The position numbers and the translations under genes are program-made. The notes under the pieces are model-generated. The model ran no database searches. It worked only from the letters and a program-made list of their open reading frames with translations, and was not told the origin of the DNA. Positions 1-10,639 of a stretch of DNA of 64,000 nt are shown one piece after another (within the stretch, counting starts at the first letter, position 1; each line of letters begins with the position of its first letter). The stretch is from Ampullaceana balthica (lineage: Eukaryota > Mollusca > Gastropoda > Lymnaeidae), in contig CALYLW010000285.1 in assembly GCA_944989445.1 (NCBI GenBank), forward strand, positions 193,285-257,284, written 5' to 3'.

Positions 1-3000
1 TTGACAGATATAATACCAGCCAATAATGTTATACCACATGCAATGATGAACCTTTCACTTACCAACGTTGACAGATATAATACCAGCCAATAATGTTATA
101 CCACATGATATGATGAACCTTTCACTTACCAACGTTGACAGATATAATACCAGCCAATAATGTTATACCACATGCAGTGATGAACCTTTCACTTACCAAC
201 GTTGACAGATATAATACCAGCCAATAATGTTATACCACATGCAGTGATATACCTTTCACTTACCAACGTTGACAGATATAATACCAGCCAATAATGTTAT
301 ACCACATGCTATGATGAACCTTTCACTTACCAACGTTGACAGATATAATACCAGCCAATAATGTTATACCACATGCAGTGATGAACCTTTCACTTACCAA
401 CGTTGACAGATATAATACCAGCCAATAATGTTATACCACATGCTATGATGAACCTTTCACTTACCAACATTGACAGATATAATACCAGCCAATAATGTAA
501 TACCACATGCTATGATGAACCTTTCACTTACCAACGTTGACAGATATAATACCAGCCAATAATGTTATACCACATGCAGTGATGAACCTTTCACTTACCA
601 ACGTTGACAGATATAATACCAGCCAATAATGTTATACCACATGCAGTGATGAACCTTTCACTTACCAACGTTGACAGATATAATACCAGCCAATAATGTT
701 ATACCACATGCTATGATGAACCTTTCACTTACCAACGTTGACAGATATAATACCAGCCAATAATGTTATACCACATGCAGTGATGAACCTTTCACTTACC
801 AACGTTGACAGATATAATACCAGCCAATAATGTTATACCACATGCTATGATGAACCTTTCACTTACCAACATTGACAGATATAATACCAGCCAATAATGT
901 TATACCACATGCTATGATAAACCTTTCACTTACCAACGTTGACAGATATAATACCAGCCAATAATGTTATACCACATGCAGTGATGAACCTTTCACTTAC
1001 CAACGTTGACAGATATAATACCAGCCAATAATGTTATACAACATGCAGTGATGAACCTTTCACTTACCAACGTTGACAGATATAATACCAGCCAATAATG
1101 TTATACCACATGCAGTGATGAACCTTTCACTTACCAACGTTGACAGATATAAGACCAGCCAATAATGTTATACCACATGCAATGATGAACCTTTCGCTTA
1201 TCAACGTTGACAGATATTATACCAGCCAATAATTTTATACCACATGCTATGATGAACCTTTAGCTTATCAACGTTGACAGATATGATACCAGCCAATAAT
1301 GTTATACCACATGCAATGAAGAACCTTTCACTTACCAGCGTTGACAGATATAATACCAGCCAATAATGTTATACCACATGCAATGATGAACCTTTCACTT
1401 ACCAACGTTGACAGATATAATACCAGCCAATAATGTTATACCACATGCTATGATGAACCTTTCACTTACCAACGTTGACAGATATAATACCAGCCAATAA
1501 TGTTATACCACATGCTATGATGAACCTTTCACTTACCAACATTGACAGATATAATACCAGCCAATAATGTTGTACCACATGCTATGATGAACCTTTCACT
1601 TACCAACATTAACAAATATAATACCAGCCAATAATGTTATACCACATGCAGTGATGAACCTTTCACTTATCAACGTTGACAGATATAATACCAGCAAATA
1701 ATGTTATACCACATGCTATGATGAACCTTTCACTTATCAACGTTGACAGATATAATACCAGCCAATAATGTTATACCACATGCTATGATGAACCTTTCAC
1801 TTACCAACGTTGACAGATATAATACCAGCCAATAATGTTATACCACATGCTATGATGAACCTTTCACTTACCAACGTTGACAGATATAATACCAGCCAAT
1901 AATGTTATACCACATGCTATGATGAACCTTTCACTTATCAACGTTGACAGATATAATACCAGCCAATAATGTTATACCACATGCTATGATGAACCTTTCA
2001 CTTACCAACGTTGACAGATATAATACCAGCCAATAATGTTATACCACATGCTATGATGAACCTTTCACTTACCAACGTTGACAGATATAATACCAGCCAA
2101 TAATGTTATACCACATGCTATGATGAACCTTTCACTTACCAACGTTGACAGATATAATACCAGCCAATAATGTTATACCACATGCAGTGATCAACCTTTC
2201 ACTTACCAACGTTGACAGATATAATACCAGCCAATAATGTTATACCACATGCTATGATGAACCTTTCACTTACCAACATTGACAGATATAATACCAGCCA
2301 ATAATGTAATACCACATGCTATGATGAACCTTTCACTTATCAACGTTGACAGATATAATACCAGCCAATAATGTTATACCACATGCAATGATGAACCTTT
2401 CGCTTATCAACGTTGACAGATATAATACTAGCCAATAATGTTATACCACATGCAGTGATGAACCTTTCACTTACCAACGTTGACAGATATAATACCAGCC
2501 AATAATGTTATACCACATGCTATGATGAACCTTTCACTTACCAACGTTGACAGATATAATACCAGCCAATAATGTTATACCACATGCAGTGATGAACCTT
2601 TCACTTACCAACGTTGACAGATATAATACCAGCCAATAATGTTATACCACATGCTATGATGAACCTTTCACTTACCAACATTGACAGATATAATACCAGC
2701 CAATAATGTTATACCACATGCTATGATGAACCTTTCACTTACCAACGTTGACAGATATAATACCAGCCAATAATGTTATACCACATGCAGTGATGAACCT
2801 TTCACTTACCAACGTTGACAGATATAATACCAGCCAATAATGTTATACCACATGCAGTGATGAACCTTTTCACTTACCAACGTTGACAGATATAATACCA
2901 GCCAATAATGTTATACCACATGCAGTGATGAACTGTCTCACTTACCAACGTTGACAGATATAATACCAGCCAATAATGTTATACCACATGCAATGATGAA

Positions 3001-3739
3001 CCTTTCGCTTATCAACGTTGACAGATATAATACCAGCCAATAATTTTATACCACATGCTATGATGTACCTGTTCACTTATCAACGTTGACAGATATAATA
3101 CCAGCCAATAATGTTATACCACATGCAATGATGTATGTCTCACTTATCAACGTTGACAGATATAATACCAGCCAATAATGTTATACCACATGCAATGATG
3201 TATGTCTCGCTTATCAACGTTGACAGATATAATACCAGCCAATAATGTTATACCACATGCAATGATGTATGTCTCACTTACCAACGTTGACAGATATAAT
3301 ACCAGCCAATAATGTTATACCACATGCAATGATGTATGTCTCACTTACCAACGTTGACAGATATAATACCAGCCAATAATGTTATACCACATGCAATGAT
3401 GTATGTCTCACTTACCAACGTTGACAGATATAATACCAGCCAATAATGTTATACCACATGCAATGATGTATGTCTCACTTACCAACGTTGACAGATATAA
3501 TACCAGCCAATAATGTTATACCACATGCAATGATGTATGTCTCACTTATCAACGTTGACAGATATAATACCAGCGCCAATAATGTTATACCACATGCAAT
3601 GATGTATGTCTCACTTATCAACGTTGACAGATATAATACCAGCCAATAATGTTATACCACATGCAATGATGTATGTCTCACTTACCAACGTTGACAGATA
3701 TAATACCAGCCAATAATGTTATACCACATGCAATGATGT
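1..3739. repeat. 67-bp minisatellite made of ABCG exon 15 end plus its splice donor
   Basis: About 55 copies. On the minus strand each unit is the last 53 bases of exon 15 followed by GTTG|gtaagt and 8 more intron bases. Units nearest the exon (about 3120-3739) carry intron bases gtaagtgagacata; more distant ones carry gtaagtgaaaggtt and more substitutions. The array runs off the left edge. Confidence 0.97.
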
Positions 3740-3763
3740 ACGCCTCGAATGTGTCTCTAAATC
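3686..3763 (-). CDS. ABCG exon 15: membrane helix, donor seeds the 67-bp array
   Basis: 78 nt reading FRDTFEAYIIACGITLLAGI then ISVNV; a membrane helix in the position of the family's helix before the YLIS motif. Acceptor ttgcag|GAT, donor GTTG|gtaagt; phase 1 in and out. The last 53 bases plus 14 intron bases are the unit of the array that fills 1-3739. Downstream exon(s) are outside the window. Confidence 0.88.
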
Positions 3764-4008
3764 CTGCAAAATTGTCAAATAACTTGATTACATATCTGAT
3801 TACATTTTTATTACATATCTGATTACATTTTTATTACATATCTGATTACATTTGTGATAACATTTATGATTGAATCAGAAATCTCCTTTAATTTACCAAA
3901 CATGCGTTCTATTTTATACTACATAATTCTAATATGAAATGGTTGATTATGATTATGTTCATATAACCAGCACAGATTAAGTTTCTGTGATTTGTGCTAA
4001 TAGTTTAC
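3764..4008. other. ABCG intron 14
   Basis: Unique AT-rich sequence apart from three copies of a ~20-bp repeat containing TTACATATCTGATTACAT at about 3784-3852. Confidence 0.6.
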
Positions 4009-4066
4009 CCATCATCCAGTATGTTGTTGTAGCAAACAGCAGAGTGATGAATGTAAACAGTGGCAG
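4009..4066 (-). CDS. ABCG exon 14: membrane helix LPLFTFITLLFATTTYWMMG
   Basis: 58 nt encoding a single hydrophobic helix, the counterpart of the LP.F......F....Y.M.G helix of ABCG proteins. Acceptor ttacag|CTG, donor ATGG|gtaaac; phase 0 in, phase 1 out. Confidence 0.9.
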
Positions 4067-4252
4067 CTGTAACATTCAAGAATAAGTTTAGTATCAATCA
4101 AACAGGTAATTCGAAAGTGACTAACAAATTGGTCTGCTGAGTCCTTAAGTTAAGTTACCGTATGATATCTTTTACAATGGAAATTAGTTTTAAATAAAAT
4201 GTTGACATAATTCATTTAATAATTTGACACTGCGTATACCTCGTCCCATATA

Positions 4253-4330
4253 AACCAGTGCCGTACTACCGTTTACATTCAGAAGAATTCCTTGTTTTAA
4301 AATAAAGATCTATTCTATACTAGCTAGTAA
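4253..4330 (-). pseudogene. Decayed partial copy of ABCG exon 13 in the next intron
   Basis: TAAAATAAAGATCTATTCTA near 4300 matches exon bases GAAATAAAGATCTATCCTGT, and CAGTGCCGTACTACC near 4256 matches exon CAGTGCCATACTCTC. A single, old, rearranged duplication of the exon into its intron; not coding. Confidence 0.5.
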
Positions 4331-4346
4331 AATATAAACATCTCAC

Positions 4347-4439
4347 TTCAGAGACCGTCTTTGTGATGAAATAAAGATCTATCCTGTACAAGCCAGTGCC
4401 ATACTCTCTCATCACTATACCCATCTCCTCCGGGAACGA
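4347..4439 (-). CDS. ABCG exon 13: MRE..GLYR loop
   Basis: 31 codons beginning SFPEEMGIVMREYGTGLYRI, then DLYFITKTVSE: the P....REH..GLYR...YF..K...E segment that links TM2 to TM3 in ABCG proteins. Acceptor ttgcag|TCG, donor TGAA|gtgaga; phase 0 both sides. A decayed partial copy of the middle of this exon lies in the next intron at about 4253-4330. Confidence 0.93.
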
Positions 4440-4960
4440 CTGCAAGAAAACAAAGTTTTGAATTAGCATCTAGTATTTTATGGAACTTTAATAAAAACTG
4501 AACGTATACTTACCATTACTTTGTGGCCACTGGTTTATAGTTTAATGTCTTTAAATCATTTTCCCAAATAAATTCATTTCATGTATGAGGCTACAGGAGA
4601 CCAGAGGCTGAATATGCGAAGGGTGGGGTGGGGGAGGGGAGGCTTGGGCTAAATGGCAAAGGTCATTTCAGTTGGTCATTTTGCCATAGTTTCAAAGTTA
4701 GTGTTTGTGTGTGTGTGTTGTTGTTGTTTTTTCGGGAAAAGTGTGAAAAAGAAGTTTTTTTATATAGTATTTTCCTCATGAAAGCACTAACACGTTAATA
4801 TCTATTCCCTTGATAATTATAATGACAGTAGGTCAATAAATACTATATCTGTTTGAATCGAACTAAAAAAATAATTTAGTTTAGCGCCTTTTACAACTAT
4901 TTTGCCGTCCATAATTTATCCTGATTTTGCCATCCATCTAAACGTTTCTTAAGAACTGAC
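4440..4960. other. ABCG intron 12
   Basis: No gene or transposon recognised. Holds a G-rich purine tract (4618-4648) and a short TG/TTG run (4703-4735). Confidence 0.6.
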
Positions 4961-5092
4961 CGACAAGACGGCAAACATGTTGGTGAATGAGATGTTGGTC
5001 AGTAACAGGAAGAGAGCGCCGTTGATGTTCATGACGCCCTTCTGGTCAACGTCCAACTGGAGATAGACCAGTCCGAGAACCAAGGCCATCAC
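4961..5092 (-). CDS. ABCG exon 12: TM1-TM2 region
   Basis: 44 codons with [19 protein letters not shown] and [20 protein letters not shown]. The [17 protein letters not shown] stretch is a hallmark of the ABCG membrane domain. Acceptor acacag|GTG, donor GTCG|gtcagt; phase 0 both sides. A second copy of the acceptor and first exon bases sits at the far end of the adjoining array (about 7088-7120). Confidence 0.95.
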
Positions 5093-5102
5093 CTGTGTCA
5101 GA

Positions 5103-6174
5103 GACATAGGAAGATAGTGGTATTGTCTTGTTAGTGGTATAGTCTTCTATTGGTATTGTGTTTTTAGTGGTATTGTCTTCTATTGGTATTGTCTTGTTAG
5201 TGGTATAGTCTTCTATTGGTATTGTGTTGTTAGTGGTATTGTCTTCTATTGGTATTGTCTTGTTAGTGGTATTGTCTTCTATTGGTATTGTCTTGTTAGT
5301 GGTATTGTCTTGTTAGTGGTATTGTCTTGTTAGTGGTATTGTCTTGTTAGTGGTATTGTCTTGTTAGTGGTATTGTCTTGTTAATGGTATTGTCTTGTTA
5401 GTGGTATTGTCTTCTATTGGTATTGTCTTCTATTGGTATTGTCTTGTTAGTGGTATTGTCTTCTATTGGTATTGTCTTCTATTGGTATTGTCTTGTTAGT
5501 GGTATTGTCTTGTTAGTGATATTGTCTTCTATTGGTATTGTCTTGTTAGTGGTATTGTCTTGTTAGTGATATTGTCTTCTATTGGTATTGTCTTGTTAGT
5601 GGTATTGTCTTCTATTGATATTGTCTTGTTAGTGGTATTGTCTTGTTAATGGTATTGTCTTCTATTGGTATTGTCTTGTTAGTGGTATTGTCTTGTTAGT
5701 GGTATTATCTTGTTAGTGGTATTGTCTTGTTAGTGGTATTGTCTTGTTAGTGGTATTGTCTTGTTAGTGGTATTGTCTTGTTAGTGGTATTGTCTTGTTA
5801 GTGGTATTGTCTTCTATCGGTATTGTCTTCTTTTGGTACTGTCTTCTATTGATATTGTCTTCTATTGGTATTGTCTTGGTAGTGATATTGTCTTCTATTG
5901 GTATTGTCTTGGTAGTGATATTGTCTTCTATTGGTATTGTCTTCTATTGGTATTGTCTTCTATTGGTATTGTCTTGGTAGTGATATTGTCTTCTATTGGT
6001 ATTGTCTCGGTAGTGATATTGTCTTCTATTGGTATTGTCTTCTATTGGCATTGTCTTCTATTGGTATTGTCTTCTATTGATATTGTCTTCTATTGGTATT
6101 GTCTTCTATTGATATTGTCTTCTATTGATATTGTCTTCTATTGGTATTGTTTTCTATTGGTATTGTCTTGTTAG
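5103..6174. repeat. 16-17-bp minisatellite next to ABCG exon 12 acceptor, part 1
   Basis: Units TGGTATTGTCTTGTTAG and TTGGTATTGTCTTCTA alternate in blocks. It starts within ~20 bases of the acceptor of exon 12. A MITE at 6175-6969 splits it from its remainder at 6970-7080. Confidence 0.95.
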
Positions 6175-6969
6175 TAGAGGTGTACTGAGTACGATTTTTT
6201 GCCGAGTACCGAGTACCGAGTAGTGGCAGCCAAGTTTTTCCGATACCGAGTACTGATACCGAGTACTTGAAGAAGTATTAACCTGCAATTAACCTACATT
6301 TTTTGACCTCAAATCCTCTGTTTGCGTCACACATTTTTTCTCTCGTTTTAATAATGATTTTATTTTTAGGATCTATGCTATAAATAAAATTATTATTTCT
6401 TTATTTTGTTTTTAAAATATAATTTATTAATAGCTCATTTAACTTTGTATAAACTATAAACATTAAAATGTATCTTTAAACGAAGTTTCTGGTGTGTTTA
6501 CATGTTCCAGTTCACACAATAATAATGTGTGACACATTTATCATGACCTACGTATGACCCATCACAAAGCGAACTCTCCTATATAAAAATGTACAATTAA
6601 AATTAGGAACTCCTTTTGAACCTGCAACTATGACTCATAATTAATTCTAGCCCATAGTTAAATGGATTTTGCACACGGCTACTTTTTATGACTGAAACAA
6701 TGATTACACAGCAATTTGCAATACAGTCAAAATTAGGTTGAAGAATGAATGGTTGCCAATGACAACAATTCTGCCCGCGGTACATTTTGTTATTCCATGC
6801 GAAACGAAATGTTTTAGACATGCGATTCTGCATGCATCTTTGCTATTGGAGCAATTACGTAATACTCGGCATCGGCATCACTTTTTTACGTGGTCGATTG
6901 CCGAGTATTTCCAAGTGTACGAAAATAGGCCGATACCGAGAAACCGAACGGAGTATCGGTTCAGCACTA
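6175..6969. mobile_element. hAT-related MITE with perfect 8-bp target duplication
   Basis: Ends TAGAGGTGTACTGAG and (reverse) TAGTGCTGAACCGAT, with subterminal repeats of GAGTACCGAGTAC / GATACCGAG. The 8-bp target duplication CTTGTTAG is present at 6167-6174 and 6970-6977. About 795 bp, no transposase frame. Inserted inside the minisatellite, so younger than it. Confidence 0.85.
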
Positions 6970-7120
6970 CTTGTTAGTGGTATTGTCTTGTTTGTGGTAT
7001 TGTCTAGTTAGTGGTATTGCCTTGTTAGTGGTATTGTCTTGTTAGTGTTATTGCCTTGTTAGTGGTATTGATTTGTTAGTGCAATCAATGTCACCTGTGT
7101 CATAGACATAGCATTTAGTG
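6970..7120. repeat. Minisatellite part 2 plus a second copy of the exon 12 acceptor
   Basis: After the MITE the TGGTATTGTCTTGTTAG units resume to about 7080. They end in CACCTGTGTCATAGACATAG, a copy of the exon 12 acceptor region CACCTGTGTCAGAGACATAG (5090-5109). The exon edge thus stands at both ends of the array. Confidence 0.85.
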
Positions 7121-7197
7121 GTTATTTAACACAAAAATTTAAAATATGAAAATGTATTTAAATAAATCCAACATTGCAGGCTGTAAATAGTTTACTT

Positions 7198-7466
7198 GTT
7201 AATATATCTTGTAGGCGTTCTCTCAATGCATAACCTTGCATACAATAATCCATTGAAGAACTGGTTTCAATAAAACAACTTTAATATCTACACTATGCAC
7301 ATAGCATATAATTTGAGGTTATACAACGTGGAATACTCAGACAGGTCCGCCATGACACACAGAAAAATCTAACACTGATCATACTCTCGAACCTTCTGCC
7401 CCATCTATTCCCGCACTTTCACTCACGTGATCTCTCCGTCATCCAACACGCGATTCACACGTGACA
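7198..7466 (-). mobile_element. Solo LTR, same family as the element at 18.0 kb
   Basis: On the minus strand it begins TGTCACGTGTG and ends TTAACA. It shares CCACGTTGTATAACCTCAAA and TATTAAAGTTGTTTT with the LTR at 18004-18283. No internal sequence follows, so it is a solo LTR or fragment. No clear target duplication was seen. Confidence 0.75.
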
Positions 7467-7520
7467 CAGGCTTATTTTTTAAGTATATGTTTCCTGAACC
7501 ACTTATGAAGAAATTATTTT

Positions 7521-8040
7521 ATGTCATTTATCTACAACAGTTTGTATGATCTGTCATTTACCTACAACAGTTTGTACGTTCTGTCAACTATTTACCACAG
7601 TTTGTATGTTCTGTCAAAAACCTACCACAGTTGGTATGTTCTCTCAACTAGGGTTGCCAGGTGGCTGTCTCAAAAATACCGGACACTAGTGTCGAATTTT
7701 GTCGATGGCACAATATTTAAATGTAAAATTCCAGTATTGCTTCCATTTTTCCACTGGACAAATAACGATAATACCGGACAGTCCGGTACAAAACCGGACA
7801 TCTGGCAACCCTACTCTCTACATCTACCACAGTTTCTATGTTCTGTCAAACACCTACCACAGTTTGTATGTTCTCTCAATATCTACCACACTTTGTATGT
7901 TCTGTCAAACACCTACCACAGTTTGAATGTTCTGTCAACCACCAACCACAGTTTGTATGTTCTGTAAACCCCCTACCACAGTTTGTATGTTTTGTCAACC
8001 ACCAACCACAGTTTGTATGTTCTGTCAACCACCTACCACA
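7521..8040. repeat. 30-bp minisatellite carrying the ABCG exon 11 donor
   Basis: Minus-strand unit: ATACAAACTGTG|gtaggt followed by ggttgacagaac. It is a copy of the exon 11 end (ATGCAAACTGTG) and donor. About 12 copies, the last being the true exon boundary at 8037. Interrupted by a small MITE at 7650-7812. Confidence 0.93.
7650..7812. mobile_element. Small MITE with AGGGTTGCCAG termini
   Basis: Ends are inverted: AGGGTTGCCAGGTGG on the left and CATCTGGCAACCCT on the right, with internal inverted copies of ACCGGACA. About 163 bp, inserted in the 30-bp array. No coding capacity. Confidence 0.8.
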
Positions 8041-8142
8041 GTTTGCATAATCCTAACACCAAACAACATGTCATCTCTGTACTGAGATGTCCAAGATCTC
8101 CAGAACAAGTTGGCGAATTGAGACACAACTGATGACGAGTAC
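8037..8142 (-). CDS. ABCG exon 11: cytoplasmic elbow and first membrane helix
   Basis: Encodes SQFANLFWRSWTSQYRD and ends FGVRIMQTV. The QF..L.WRSW motif is the connecting helix before TM1 of ABCG proteins. Acceptor gtgtag|GTAC, donor TGTG|gtaggt; phase 2 in, phase 0 out. Because exon 10 ends in phase 0, a small exon carrying a non-multiple of three is probably missing between 17.7 and 8.1 kb. The donor is the seed of a 30-bp tandem array. Confidence 0.88.
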
Positions 8143-8449
8143 CTACACAACGTGAAAAAAGTTTCAAAGATTTTATTTATAACATTAAATCAGTTCTTTT
8201 ACAATATCTTAATAAAATATTTTTCCGTTAATAGAACATCAACTAGATGCTTTAATTGAATGTTGATTTTTGTTTACAGCTGTACACTGTATTTACAGAC
8301 GAAGAAGAGTAAGTTTATTAAAAACTGCTATTTTTGCCATCAATTTTAAACGTATTTAGCGTTAGTTACTTACCGAGATTCGCCTGTCACTTCGTTCATC
8401 TACAGAGAACAATTAGACAAACTATAATTTAGATTTAAATAGTTAATAG

Positions 8450-8650
8450 AACAGTCATGCTGGTTACACCCACAGTCATGTTGGTTACACGCTCAGTCAT
8501 GTTGGTTACACCCTCAGTCATGCTGGTTACACCCTCATTCATGCTGGTTACACCCTCAGTCATGCAGGTTACACCCTCAGTCATGCTGGTTACACCCACA
8601 ATCATGTTTGTTACACCCTCAGTCATGCTTGTTACACCCCGTTCATGCTG
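8450..8650. repeat. 21-bp minisatellite
   Basis: About nine copies of GTCATGCTGGTTACACCCTCA, in the ABCG intron upstream of exon 11. Open in several frames by chance of unit length. No splice-site copy seen. Confidence 0.93.
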
Positions 8651-8756
8651 TTTTCTGGCTTATTGAGGCATATTTATTGTTGAATTCAGATGCAGAATCA
8701 AATGTTTGGTCTAGGGTTGTAAAAACATGATCTAGAATCTAGATTAAGTGGTTTAC

Positions 8757-9475
8757 CAATACTTTCGATTAGGAGTAATAATAAATGAGAAAATCTCATG
8801 GAATCATCACGTCAATAAAGTTATTAAAAAATCAAACAAAACCTTAGGCTTTATAAAAAGAAACTTTTTACAGATGTAATATGAATATAAAACTAATATG
8901 CCACCTCACAACTAAAATGCCACCTCACAACTAAAATGCCACCTCACAACTAAAATGCCACCTCATCTCACTTTGGTGAGACCTGTACTAGAATATGCAT
9001 CTTCTGTATGGGACCCATAAACCAAAGAAAACATAGATAAACTACAACAAATTCAAAAAAGAGCTGCCAGATTCATTACTGGAGAATATTCAAAACTGAC
9101 AACACCATTAGATAAATCATTAAACCTTGAAACACTAGAGGATAGAAGAACCAAGAGTAATGTAGTGATAACGCATAAAGCAATTAATTCTAATTTATAA
9201 ATACAACACAAAGATAACTTAATACAACCCTCAGATAGACATAAGGATAAAAACACCTTTCTTATTCCGTATGCAAGAAATTAAACATACAAATTCTCGT
9301 TCTTCCCGTCCGGAATTCGGGCGTGGTATGGGTTGCCTGAAGTAACCAGGAAAACCAACACTTTATAAACATTTAAAACTGTAATAAGAATGCAGGACTA
9401 GACACAAACTATAGATAAGCGTAGGATGCAGTAATCTTCTGTATAGAAGGAGCGTCTGCAACAGATAAGATAAAA
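8757..9475 (+). pseudogene. LINE remnant (L2/CR1-like), 5'-truncated, decayed
   Basis: Matches the reverse transcriptase C-terminal part and 3' tail of the LINE at 25.8-26.9 kb, with frameshifts and a local triplication of AAAATGCCACCTCACAACT (8896-8960). Recognisable pieces include RPVLEYASSVWDP and QIQKRAARFITGEYS. The 3' end has the same hairpin (CTTCTGTATAGAAG) and GATAAGATAA tail. Confidence 0.85.
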
Positions 9476-9649
9476 CTTAAAACTATTGATGTATGCGATA
9501 CTGGATATTGAATCTCTGGTTAAACAATACAATATATGACTGAGCTCGACGTATACAATACTAGAAGCAATATGTCATAAAATACACGCATAATTTCTAT
9601 GGTGCATCCGCTGTGCAGCCAGAAGAGCATATCCAGTATAAACAATATA

Positions 9650-9985
9650 ATACCCAAAGTCACAGGTTGGAGTATGTGTCCGTAACGCTATGACGTCATT
9701 TTTTAAGATTATATTTAAATATATATACAAGTACAAGGCACGCATCAGGAGGTGTTCAAAATTCTAAAAATTCTAAAAGATTCTAAAAAAAATGTGTATA
9801 TGACGTCATAGTTTTAGCTTATATTTTAATTTTGGAAAAGAGAGCGATGTAAAAAGAGGATTTGAGGATTTATAATTATAAAATACTTTGTGTACATTTC
9901 GGGAATTTTAATATTTCGTATTTATCAAACAAGGATAAGTTACTTGGGCTTTTTATTTTTTTAAAAGTGGGCGCCGTAGTCGCCA
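9650..9985 (+). repeat. Dispersed repeat family D, copy 1
   Basis: Shares ATAAAATACTTTGTGTACAT and ATTTCGTATTTATCAAACAA with copies at 37.1-37.35 kb and 57.83-58.17 kb; part of it also matches 45.7-45.86 kb reversed. Contains TGACGTCAT elements. Unclassified; no coding frame. Confidence 0.7.
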
Positions 9986-10143
9986 TAAAACCCCTAGTTT
10001 GTATAAAAAACACTTAACTTAGGAAGTAAATGGCAGAAAATATTTAAAGTAAGTAATTAAGTCTTTAGTGTTTAAAAGAGGCGTCACTAGGGTTGGTGTC
10101 ACCCGGGGCGGTAGCTCATGGTGTCACCCCTTCACGACTGAAG

Positions 10144-10525
10144 GGGCCGTCCATAAATGACGTCACGCGAGGTTGCCGATTTTTACCCCACCCTCCCCCA
10201 GCGTCATAATTTGTCACAAAAACTTTGACTCCACCCCTTTTTTACGATATGAAGGTCACAAAGCTTTGACACCCCTCCCCCAAGCCGTATTTTCTCAATA
10301 AAAATTAGCATGTTGCAAATTATTTTTGTCATTTAAATATGTATTTAGGGTAAGTCTGCACTGTAATATCGTAACACGCGTGAAGTCATTGAAAACGTAA
10401 TTAAATAAATGGTAAACAATCAAATATTTAAGTGGAACTTTTATTTAAAGTTTCGCGTTTTTGATGTGACGTCACATTTCTTAAACACCACCTCCTCGTA
10501 CCACATCGTCACAGAAGCGTGGACA
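10144..10525. mobile_element. MITE copy A (GGGGCCGTCCATAAATGACG end), right end lost
   Basis: Left terminus GGGGCCGTCCATAAATGACG. The body matches MITE copy B at 33,074-33,493 (both contain CAAATATTTAAGTGGAA). The right inverted terminus present in copy B is missing here. It sits just inside the left end of the hAT element. Confidence 0.75.
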
Positions 10526-10639
10526 TGGCGGATTAAAAGGTGGGGTGTTGAACGGGCTAAAGCCCGCAATAATTTAAGGGCCCCAAAATTTTTTATAAAT
10601 TATAGTGTATGATAAAGATGCAGGCCATTATGTTTGTAC

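Noticed and set aside
1..3739. Regular repeats as a CRISPR-like array
   Set aside because: Repeat and spacer are not separable: the whole 67-bp unit is conserved, it copies an exon edge, and the DNA is nuclear eukaryotic.
7085..7120. A second, functional copy of ABCG exon 12
   Set aside because: Only the acceptor and a few exon bases are present; sequence diverges immediately after.
8435..8666. Small proteins over the GTCATGCTGGTTACACCCTC repeat
   Set aside because: A 21-bp unit gives open frames on both strands; no coding evidence.
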